From: Flavobacterium alvei
GTDB taxonomy: Bacteria > Bacteroidota > Bacteroidia > Flavobacteriales > Flavobacteriaceae
Assembly (NCBI RefSeq): GCF_002920895.1
Contig: NZ_PQVG01000003.1
Coordinates: forward strand, 353,879 to 417,878
Direction of reading: 5' to 3'
DNA: 64,000 nucleotides
Positions 1 to 7,425 of the stretch are shown piece after piece (the first letter of the stretch is position 1; each line of letters starts with the position of its first letter). Position numbers and translations under genes: made by a program. A model generated the notes under the pieces. The model ran no database searches, was not told the DNA's origin, and worked only from the letters and a program-made list of their open reading frames with translations.

Positions 1-678
1 AATTTAGATGCTGCTGCAAAAGCACTTGGAATGCCAGCTCTTGTAGAAGGACTTATGGATGTTCGTGTAAAATCAGCTGCGGGAACTTCTAATTTTTATA
101 CCTTGAAAGTCACTCCATATCAACCCAATTGGGGTATTATTGGCGATGCCACTTCAGCGGGATGGGATCTTAGTACTGATATGATTTATAATGCTGCAAC
201 CGATACTTATTCTATTTCACTTGGTTTAAAAACGGGTGCATTCAAATTTAGATTAGATAATGCTTGGACTACAAATTATGGAGATACTGGAAATAATCTT
301 TCATTAGAAGCTGGCGGAGATAATATTCCTGTAACAGCAGGAAATTATACTATCGTTGCAAATTTCAAAACCCTTACTTATACCATAACTCCAATTGTAA
401 ATGCTTGGGGGGTTATAGGAGATGCAACTCCAACAGGATGGGATAATGATACATTGATGGATTACAATCCTACCACCAAAACGTACTCTATAATCATGAA
501 GATGAAAGTAGGAGCTTTCAAATTCAGACTAGATCATGGTTGGGCTTCTAATTATGGTGATGATGGAAATAATCTAACATTAGATGCTGGAGGGGCTAAT
601 ATTGCTATAACAACAGCTGGAACTTATTATATCACGGCCGATTTTACCGGATTGAAATATACTATCAAACAATTATAA
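1..678 (+). CDS. SusE/SusF-like starch-binding outer-membrane protein (5' end missing)
   Basis: The reading frame is open from base 1, so the gene begins upstream of the window and only its last 225 codons are here. After a short segment ending in a DVRVKSAAGT stretch, two copies of a module of about 90 residues follow, each starting WG(I/V)IGDAT..GWD and containing a KFRLD..W..NYG core (nt about 127-393 and 403-675). The same module closes the next protein. This layout fits SusE/SusF surface lipoproteins, which bind starch at the outer membrane beside a SusC/SusD importer. The gene lies 11 bp before its paralogue and just upstream of an amylase. The binding role is inferred from family and context. 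Confidence 0.8.
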   Translation, partial: NLDAAAKALGMPALVEGLMDVRVKSAAGTSNFYTLKVTPYQPNWGIIGDATSAGWDLSTDMIYNAATDTYSISLGLKTGAFKFRLDNAWTTNYGDTGNNLSLEAGGDNIPVTAGNYTIVANFKTLTYTITPIVNAWGVIGDATPTGWDNDTLMDYNPTTKTYSIIMKMKVGAFKFRLDHGWASNYGDDGNNLTLDAGGANIAITTAGTYYITADFTGLKYTIKQL

Positions 679-689
679 TTAAGAAGAAT

Positions 690-1439
690 ATGAAAAATAT
701 AATTAAATTTCTAATTGCTTTAATAAGCATAGCGGCGGTATCTTGTACTGATTCTGTAGAAGATAGAGAAGCTGTTGCAATTGGAACTGCGCCAGTATTA
801 GTGGCGCCAGTAAACAATCTTACTATTGTTTTGGATAAAACCAAACCAAATGATTTGGCAACAACCGTAGTATGGAACTATGCAGCTTATGAAGGAACTC
901 CTACTATTGTAAATTATAGTATAGAGTTTGCAGCAGCAGGAACAAATTTTGCATCACCTACAGTTGTTGCAACTTCTACAGACCGATTTAAAAATTTCAC
1001 TGTAGATGAGCTAAATTCAGCAGCATTAAACTCAGGATTTCCTCCGTTTGTAGTAAGTTCTATTGATGTTCGAATCAAATCAACTGTAGGGACGACAGGA
1101 AGTGTTGTGCAAACCTCTAATTCTTATACTATTAAACTAACGCCTTATCCAGCTTGGCCTGATTGGGGTATTATTGGAAGTGCAACTCCAACAGGTTGGA
1201 ACTCTGATACGAACATGGATTATGATTTAGCCACTAAAACATATTCAATTACTATGGATATGGTGGTTGGTGCTTATAAATTCAGATTAGATGATGGTTG
1301 GGGAACTAACTATGGAAGCAGTAGTGCGACTGGTGGAGCCTTAGTCTTAAACGGATCTGATATTCCAATAACTGTCGCTGGTAGTTATAAGATAACTGCA
1401 GACTTTAATGCTAAGGCTTATACGGTCAAAAAACTATAA
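690..1439 (+). CDS. SusE/SusF-like lipoprotein, starch binding
   Basis: 249 residues. The N-terminus is a lipoprotein signal peptide with lipobox AAVSC (Cys19), so the mature protein should be an outer-membrane lipoprotein. A SusE-like Ig-type region follows (about 30-155) and then one C-terminal module (about 158-249) with the same WGIIG..TPTGW and YKFRLDDGW..NYG pattern that occurs twice in the upstream protein. The region before the module (SSIDVRIKS) matches the corresponding part of the upstream protein, so the two are paralogues differing in module number. It is cotranscribed with its neighbours and is followed by a terminator. The expected role is holding starch or maltodextrin at the cell surface; the ligand is not shown by the sequence. 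Confidence 0.8.
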   Translation: MKNIIKFLIALISIAAVSCTDSVEDREAVAIGTAPVLVAPVNNLTIVLDKTKPNDLATTVVWNYAAYEGTPTIVNYSIEFAAAGTNFASPTVVATSTDRFKNFTVDELNSAALNSGFPPFVVSSIDVRIKSTVGTTGSVVQTSNSYTIKLTPYPAWPDWGIIGSATPTGWNSDTNMDYDLATKTYSITMDMVVGAYKFRLDDGWGTNYGSSSATGGALVLNGSDIPITVAGSYKITADFNAKAYTVKKL

Positions 1440-1444
1440 ACGTT

Positions 1445-1480
1445 AAAAAAAAAGGGCTGTTTTTAGGAATGGCCCTTTTT
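1445..1480 (+). terminator. Rho-independent terminator after the SusE/F-like pair
   Basis: An AAAAAGGGC arm pairs with GCCCTTTTT around a loop of about 14 nt, and the 3' arm supplies the U tract. It separates the SusE/F genes from the amylase gene that starts 20 bp later. It may attenuate the operon rather than end it. Confidence 0.75.
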
Positions 1481-1499
1481 AATATTAAATAGATATTTT

Positions 1500-4370
1500 A
1501 TGAAAAAAATTATTTTTTTATTTTTTTTAATTGCTTCTGTAGGTTTTTCACAAACTACAACAACTCCATCACCAGCACTTGCAGAAGGAGCGGTTACTAT
1601 TAATTTCAATAAAGGTGGAACTCCATTAGCAAGCACAACAGATATTTATGCTCATATTGGGGTAACTGTCAATGGCACAAGATGGCAAAACACTAAGGGC
1701 AATTGGGGAACCACAAATGCGCCTCTATTGACTTTAGTTTCGGGAACTACTTATAAACTAGATCTCGGACCCGATTTGTACACTTATTTTGGTGTTCCAG
1801 TTACAAGTTCAATTACAGAAATTTGTGTGGTATTCAGAAACGCTACAGGAAGTGTGCAGACCTCACCTGATATTTTTATTAATGTTGGAGTTTTTCAGGC
1901 CACCCTTACGGCTCCGGGTTTGAACAGCACAAATATCATTAGTTCTGGAAGCAGTTTAAACATTACTGCTAACAATACAAGTGGAACTGCTAATTATAAT
2001 TTATTCGCAAACGGAACGAGTATCAACACTTTTACAGGCTCTTCTTATTCTTTTACGGATACCAATATTGTTGCTAACAAAAACTATGATTTGCAAATTA
2101 CACAAGGAGCTACAGTTTTTTCTAAGAAATTCTCAGTAATTGTAAGACCCGTAGTTGTTTCTGAAACAATACCAGCAGGTTTAGTCGATGGTATAAATTA
2201 TAATTCTGGTGACCTCACGAAAGCTACACTTGTGTTAGATGCACCAGGAAAAGACTTTGTTTATGTAGCTGGAAGTTTCAATAACTGGCAACCGGGAACT
2301 GGCTATGCAATGAAAAAAGATGCAACAGCAGGTTCAACTAAATTTTGGTTAGAACTCACAGGATTGGTTTCAGGGACAAATTATACCTACCAATATTGGG
2401 TAATTGATGAAACTCCCATAGCAGGTTCTCCAACATTAGTTAAAACCGCAGATCCTTATTCTACTTTAGTTTTAAATAAAGAAGACGATCCCACTATTCC
2501 AGCAGGAAATTATCCAAATCTTCCAGTTTATCCAGCTGGTCAGGACAGAGAAGTTACCGTTTTGCAAACAGGGCAAACGCCTTATGCTTGGAGTACAGCT
2601 ACAACCAATTTTGTAAAACCAGAAAAAGATAAACTAGTAGTTTATGAAGTTTTGGTTAGAGATTTTGATTCCAACAGGAGTTATCAGAATTTGATAAACA
2701 AAATCGATTATTTTAAAAATTTAAAAATCAACGCTATCGAATTAATGCCAGTAATGGAATTTGATGGCAACGAAAGCTGGGGTTACAATACCTCATTTCA
2801 CATGGCTTTAGACAAAGCATATGGGCCAAGTTCCAAGCTAAAAGAGTTTATTGATCTGTGTCATCAAAACGGAATTGCAGTAATCCTAGATGTGGCTTTG
2901 AATCACGCTTTTGCGAGAAACCCAATGGATAGAATGTGGATGAATGATCCTGATGGAGACGGTTGGGGAGGTCCAGCTGCCGACAATCCATATTTTAATG
3001 TATCGGCAATGCACAGTTATAATGTAGGAAATGATTTTAATCATCAATTACCTAGAACAAAAACTTACGTAAAAAGAGTGGTGAAACAATGGATTGAAGA
3101 ATACAAAATTGATGGATTTCGTTGGGATTTAACCAAAGGATTTACGCAAAATTGTCCCTCGGCTGTTGCTGGAGGTCAAGATAATTGTACAAATACTCTT
3201 CAGCAGGATAGAGTAGATGTCCTAAAAGAATATGCCGATTATTCTTGGAGTTTAGATCCAACTCATTACGTTATTTTCGAACATCTTGGCAATGACAACG
3301 AAGAGCAACTATGGGCAAATTATAGAATAACCGAAACGCCAAGCAAAGGGGTTATGATGTGGGGAAAAATGACTACTGCCTATTCTCAATTATTAATGGG
3401 ATGGAATTCAGATAATGATATTTCAAGAATTGGAAGTAATGCACACATTGGTTTTCAAGGAAAAAGAGTTATGGGGTATCCAGAAAGTCACGATGAGGAG
3501 CGAGTGATGTATAAAGCGGTTACTTACGGAAACAGTACAAATCCATCACATAATGTAAAAACACTGACTACAGCACTTTCTAGAATGTCTGCACTTGGCG
3601 CTATTTCTTTATTGGTTCCGGGGCCAAAAATGATTTGGCATTTTGCCGATTTAGGAATGAATAATTCTATTTTTACAGCTAGTAATGGAGTCGTAAATAC
3701 TGATTCTGATGCTACTCCAGGTGATGCTAAACTAGACACTAAACCGCAACCACAATGGACTAGTAATTGGTTAGCCGATGCTGATAGAAGTAAAATATAT
3801 GCCGATTGGTCTAAAATGATTAATTTAAAATTGTCATTGCCAGTTTTCAACGGAAGTTATTCCATCACTTCTGGGTATTCCGCTTTAACACCAAAAGTTT
3901 ATATTTGGGACAACAATATACCTTTGTCACAATTAAAAAATGTTGTAATTCTTTCAAATTTTGATGTTACAGATCAAAGTGTTAACCCTAGTTTCCCTTA
4001 CACAGGAACTTGGTACAACCTGATGGATAATACTTCAATAAATGTTACAGATGTGAATGCAACACTACTTATTGCTGCAGGTGGATTTAAAATTTATGGC
4101 AATCAACCTTCTACTTTAGGAGTTGTAAGTTTTGGTCTTTCACAAGATATATTTTTGTATCCAAATCCTTCTTCGACATATTTTACTATAAATGCAAATA
4201 CTTCAAAAGTGGAGGTTTATTCAGTTACTGGTCAATTAGTAAAAAGTTTCAAACCAAATCAATCTAAGGAGTATCAATTTGCCATTAGTGATTTAAATAA
4301 AGGAGTTTATTTTGTAAAAGCATTAAATGAAAACAACGAAGTCAAAGTGCTGAAGTTTGTCAAGCAATAA
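1500..4370 (+). CDS. Secreted GH13 alpha-amylase with T9SS sorting domain
   Basis: 956 residues. A signal peptide (1-17) is followed by Ig/CBM-like N-terminal domains (about 25-215) and an early-set/CBM48-like domain with VAGSFNNW (256-263). A GH13 catalytic barrel runs from about 375 to 800. The barrel shows DVALNH (D464, N468, H469), GFRWD with nucleophile D543, the acid/base E594 in IFEHLG, and SHDEER with D665. The last 70 or so residues (LYPNPSS at 886-892, then VYSVTGQLV and GVYFVK) are a type A type IX secretion sorting domain, so the enzyme should be exported by T9SS and either released or surface-linked. It takes the place that the lipoprotein SusG has in Bacteroides loci. Expected role: endo-cleavage of starch for the neighbouring Sus-like importer. 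Confidence 0.92.
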   Translation: MKKIIFLFFLIASVGFSQTTTTPSPALAEGAVTINFNKGGTPLASTTDIYAHIGVTVNGTRWQNTKGNWGTTNAPLLTLVSGTTYKLDLGPDLYTYFGVPVTSSITEICVVFRNATGSVQTSPDIFINVGVFQATLTAPGLNSTNIISSGSSLNITANNTSGTANYNLFANGTSINTFTGSSYSFTDTNIVANKNYDLQITQGATVFSKKFSVIVRPVVVSETIPAGLVDGINYNSGDLTKATLVLDAPGKDFVYVAGSFNNWQPGTGYAMKKDATAGSTKFWLELTGLVSGTNYTYQYWVIDETPIAGSPTLVKTADPYSTLVLNKEDDPTIPAGNYPNLPVYPAGQDREVTVLQTGQTPYAWSTATTNFVKPEKDKLVVYEVLVRDFDSNRSYQNLINKIDYFKNLKINAIELMPVMEFDGNESWGYNTSFHMALDKAYGPSSKLKEFIDLCHQNGIAVILDVALNHAFARNPMDRMWMNDPDGDGWGGPAADNPYFNVSAMHSYNVGNDFNHQLPRTKTYVKRVVKQWIEEYKIDGFRWDLTKGFTQNCPSAVAGGQDNCTNTLQQDRVDVLKEYADYSWSLDPTHYVIFEHLGNDNEEQLWANYRITETPSKGVMMWGKMTTAYSQLLMGWNSDNDISRIGSNAHIGFQGKRVMGYPESHDEERVMYKAVTYGNSTNPSHNVKTLTTALSRMSALGAISLLVPGPKMIWHFADLGMNNSIFTASNGVVNTDSDATPGDAKLDTKPQPQWTSNWLADADRSKIYADWSKMINLKLSLPVFNGSYSITSGYSALTPKVYIWDNNIPLSQLKNVVILSNFDVTDQSVNPSFPYTGTWYNLMDNTSINVTDVNATLLIAAGGFKIYGNQPSTLGVVSFGLSQDIFLYPNPSSTYFTINANTSKVEVYSVTGQLVKSFKPNQSKEYQFAISDLNKGVYFVKALNENNEVKVLKFVKQ

Positions 4371-4393
4371 AGTTACCTTTGATTATTAAATAT

Positions 4394-4424
4394 AAAAAGG
4401 CTGTCTTTTCGGACAGCCTTTTTT
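4394..4424. terminator. Bidirectional terminator between amylase and acs
   Basis: Perfect GGCTGTC/GACAGCC stem with a TTTTCG loop, flanked by A5 and T6, so it can stop transcription from both converging genes. Confidence 0.85.
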
Positions 4425-4443
4425 GTTTATATCACAATTAGTA

Positions 4444-6351
4444 TTACAATTTTCCGTTCTTAATTTCATCCACAATTTCTGGATTCAATAAAGTAGTGGT
4501 GTCTCCAAAGTTAGAGAAATCTCCTTCGGCAATTTTACGAAGAATGCGACGCATAATTTTGCCTGAACGTGTTTTTGGCAAACCAGAAACAAACTGAATC
4601 TTATCTAATTTAGCAATTGGTCCAATGTGATCTGAAATGTGTTGGTTGATCTCTTTAGTCAAGTTGGCTCTATCTCTGTATTCTCCTGATTCTTTCAAAA
4701 TTACAAATCCATACAAAGCGTTACCTTTAACATCGTGAGGGAAACCTACAACAGCACTTTCTGCAACAGCTGGATGTTCGTTTATCGCATCTTCTATAGG
4801 CGCAGTTCCAAGGTTGTGTCCTGAAACGATAATAACATCATCTACACGACCTGTAATTCTGTAGTAACCTACTTCATCACGCAAAGCTCCGTCTCCTGTG
4901 AAATATTTTCCAGGGAAAGTACTAAAATAAGTGTCTTTATAACGTTGATGATCGCCCCAAATGGTTCTTGCAATACCTGGCCAAGGGAATTTGATACAAA
5001 GACTTCCAGTAACTTGGTTGTCTTCAATCTCGTTGCGTTTTTCATCCATCAAAACTGCTTGAATTCCTGGTAAAGGCAATGAAGCATAGGTTGGTTTTGT
5101 TGGTGTTATAAAGGCTAAAGCCGAAATCAAGATTCCTCCAGTTTCGGTTTGCCACCAAGTATCAACTAATGGGCAACGTTTTCCGCCAACGTGGTCGTTA
5201 TACCAGTGCCAAGCTTCTTCGTTGATAGGTTCTCCAACTGATCCAATAACTTTTAGTGATTTTAATGGGTATTTTTGTACGTAAGACAAATTCTCTTTCG
5301 CCAAAGAACGAATGGCTGTTGGAGCAGTATAAAATTGAGTGACTTTGTGTTTTTCGATAATTTCCCAAAAACGGCTATAATCAGGATAAGTAGGAACTCC
5401 TTCGAACATTACTGTTGTTGCCCCGTTTAATAATGGACCATATAAAATATAAGAATGTCCGGTAATCCAACCTATATCAGCAGTACACCAGAAAACATCA
5501 TTTTCTTCGTAATTGAATACATTCTTGAAGGAATAAGCGGTGTAAACCATATAACCTGCAGTGGTGTGAACCATTCCTTTAGGTTTTCCGGTTGAGCCAG
5601 AAGTATAAAGAATAAATAAAGGATCTTCGGCATCCATTATTTCGGCTATATTATTATCCGATGCTTTGTCTAAAAGCGGTTGTAGCCATTGGTCACGACC
5701 TTCTTTCAAAGTTATTTCAGAGTTGGTTCTTTTAACAACCAAAACTTTTTCTACACAAGGACAATTGTTTAGAGCCTCATCGATGATTCCTTTTAAATCG
5801 ATAGTTTTTTCCCCTCTAAATCCACCATCTGATGTGATAACCATTTTACATTCGCTATCGTTGATTCTTGCAGCTACCGCCGATGCTGAAAATCCAGCAA
5901 AAACTACTGAATGAATTGCACCAATTCTAGCACAAGCCAAGGCCGAAATGGCTATTTCTGGAATCATTGGCAAATAAATACAAACTCTATCTCCTTTTTC
6001 GACTCCTTGTTCGCGTAGCACATTTGCCATTTTCGAAACTCTAGTGTATAAATCGTTATACGAGATATGTTGTGCTTCTTCGGTTGGATTGTTTGGTTCA
6101 AAAATGATAGCGGTTTTTTCGCCTCTTTTAGAAAGATGTCTGTCCAAACAGTTTTTTACGATATTGACTTTTGCATCAACAAACCATTTAATTTTGGCTT
6201 CTGCCATATCAAACTCAACTATTTTTTCAGATTCTTGATACCAAGTAAAGTTTTCTGAAGCAATTTTACTCCAAAATTTTCTTGGTTCTCGAACAGATTT
6301 ATTATAGTGTTTGAAGTATTGTTCTAAATTTTCAATTTTGTAGTAACTCAT
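4444..6351 (-). CDS. acs: Acetyl-CoA synthetase (AMP-forming)
   Basis: 635 residues, the usual length. It converts acetate, ATP and CoA to acetyl-CoA in the cytoplasm. Visible motifs are the P-loop YTSGSTGKPKG (249-259), DTWWQTETGG (397-406) and GYYRITGRVDD (495-505). The C-terminal KTRSGKIMRR carries K598, the lysine whose acetylation controls Acs in other bacteria. The ATG at 6351 gives the expected Acs N-terminus. A minus-strand neighbour encodes an acetate transporter, so uptake and activation sit together. Confidence 0.95.
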   Translation of the reverse strand: MSYYKIENLEQYFKHYNKSVREPRKFWSKIASENFTWYQESEKIVEFDMAEAKIKWFVDAKVNIVKNCLDRHLSKRGEKTAIIFEPNNPTEEAQHISYNDLYTRVSKMANVLREQGVEKGDRVCIYLPMIPEIAISALACARIGAIHSVVFAGFSASAVAARINDSECKMVITSDGGFRGEKTIDLKGIIDEALNNCPCVEKVLVVKRTNSEITLKEGRDQWLQPLLDKASDNNIAEIMDAEDPLFILYTSGSTGKPKGMVHTTAGYMVYTAYSFKNVFNYEENDVFWCTADIGWITGHSYILYGPLLNGATTVMFEGVPTYPDYSRFWEIIEKHKVTQFYTAPTAIRSLAKENLSYVQKYPLKSLKVIGSVGEPINEEAWHWYNDHVGGKRCPLVDTWWQTETGGILISALAFITPTKPTYASLPLPGIQAVLMDEKRNEIEDNQVTGSLCIKFPWPGIARTIWGDHQRYKDTYFSTFPGKYFTGDGALRDEVGYYRITGRVDDVIIVSGHNLGTAPIEDAINEHPAVAESAVVGFPHDVKGNALYGFVILKESGEYRDRANLTKEINQHISDHIGPIAKLDKIQFVSGLPKTRSGKIMRRILRKIAEGDFSNFGDTTTLLNPEIVDEIKNGKL

Positions 6352-6404
6352 TATTATATTTATTTCTGATTATAAACGCCTTAAAATTAATAGTATGAAG
6401 GCAA

Positions 6405-6412
6405 CAAATTTA
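6405..6412 (-). promoter_or_regulatory. Possible -7 element for acs
   Basis: On the minus strand this reads TAAATTTG, a match to TAnnTTTG, 53 bp ahead of the acs ATG. No TTG was found at the proper -33 spacing, so this is only a candidate. Confidence 0.35.
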
Positions 6413-6472
6413 AAACCTATTTCTTATTTTAGTAAGTAAAGGTCTTGTTTTAACATTAAATTATGCTGTTTT

Positions 6473-7036
6473 TTATAACGGAAGAACTTTTCTCCCTGTT
6501 TTTTCATTAATCACTATAGCGGCTCCTTCATAAAAAGCAAAAAAACCACACAAGATACCTTCATAGCCTGCAAAGGTATGAATAGATTCGCTACCAGTGA
6601 AACTTGCTGCCGAAAGTAGCGCAAATAAAACAACTAACGATCCAAAAATAAGTTTCCCAATAGTATTGCCATTTAATGTTCCGATAAAGAAGGCTAAAGT
6701 AAATAATCCCCACATGGCTAAATAACATCCCATTGAAGCCCCATCAGGTTTTGCAGTGAGGTTTAATGCTGGCATGACCCATAAAGCCACAAGTGACAAC
6801 CAAAAGAAACCATATGAAGTAAATGCAGCCATCCCAAATCCATTTCCTTTTTTCCATTCCATAACCCCAGCAATTACTTGTTGCGTTCCACCAAAAAAGA
6901 TGCCCATTCCCATTATCATCGAATTGAGTTCGAAGAAACCGGCGTTGTGAATATTTAATAAGATGGTTGTCATTCCGAAACCAAAAAGGCCTAATGGTGC
7001 TGGATTAGCGGTGGTGTCTTTGATAATTTGTTCCAT
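6473..7036 (-). CDS. Acetate uptake transporter, GPR1/FUN34/YaaH (SatP) family
   Basis: 187 residues with six hydrophobic segments and the family signature NPAPLGLFGFGMTT near the N-terminus (12-25). Members of this family are inner-membrane acetate or succinate carriers. It lies 121 bp upstream of acs on the same strand, which supports acetate as the substrate: import followed by activation to acetyl-CoA. The ATG at 7036 puts the signature where it normally sits. Confidence 0.88.
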   Translation of the reverse strand: MEQIIKDTTANPAPLGLFGFGMTTILLNIHNAGFFELNSMIMGMGIFFGGTQQVIAGVMEWKKGNGFGMAAFTSYGFFWLSLVALWVMPALNLTAKPDGASMGCYLAMWGLFTLAFFIGTLNGNTIGKLIFGSLVVLFALLSAASFTGSESIHTFAGYEGILCGFFAFYEGAAIVINEKTGRKVLPL

Positions 7037-7121
7037 AATTTAAAAAATAATTAAGTTGTTTATGTGGGTTATTGAATCTGAATTTTATATAAAAAAGTAT
7101 CTTTTATTAAGATTGAATTCA

Positions 7122-7129
7122 CAAATATA
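7122..7129 (-). promoter_or_regulatory. Possible -7 element for the acetate transporter
   Basis: Reads TATATTTG on the minus strand, an exact TAnnTTTG match, 85 bp ahead of the ATG. No clear -33 TTG. Confidence 0.4.
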
Positions 7130-7334
7130 TCAAACCTGTTCGATTTTCCTAACTTTTTTTTAAATAGTCTTGCCAAACATTAAAATTACATTAAAGTATA
7201 TGGTTTAGAGTTGTTTTGGCTTCTAATAATTTACCCCCAAATTTATTTATTAACACGATTTAAACCTGCTTCAGCAATGTTTTGAATTTTAGCCATAGAG
7301 TTATTAATTATGAGCGTTTTATCTCAATTTTAAA

Positions 7335-7348
7335 ATGATATTTATCAT
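7335..7348. promoter_or_regulatory. Fnr/Crp-like palindrome upstream of ppdK
   Basis: ATGATA-TT-TATCAT is a perfect 14-bp palindrome. Its core TGAT-N4-ATCA has the layout of Crp/Fnr-superfamily operators. It lies 22 bp upstream of the TATCTTTG box of ppdK, where an activator could act. The regulator is not in the window, so the assignment is inference. Confidence 0.4.
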
Positions 7349-7370
7349 CTTTTACAAAAATTTTTGCTTT

Positions 7371-7378
7371 TATCTTTG
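7371..7378 (+). promoter_or_regulatory. Candidate -7 element of the ppdK promoter
   Basis: TATCTTTG, an exact TAnnTTTG match, 47 bp before the ppdK ATG. No -33 TTG is present at the usual spacing, which would fit a promoter that needs an activator. Confidence 0.45.
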
Positions 7379-7425
7379 AGATAAATATAACAATATTATA
7401 GTAATCATAATAAAAATATAACAAT

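Larger units (their letters stand above)
7037..7425. other. Divergent intergenic region, acetate transporter / ppdK
   Basis: 389 bp of AT-rich sequence between divergent genes with no credible ORF. It holds a -7-like box for the transporter on the minus strand, and a TGAT-N4-ATCA palindrome and a TATCTTTG box for ppdK on the plus strand, each listed separately. Confidence 0.7.
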
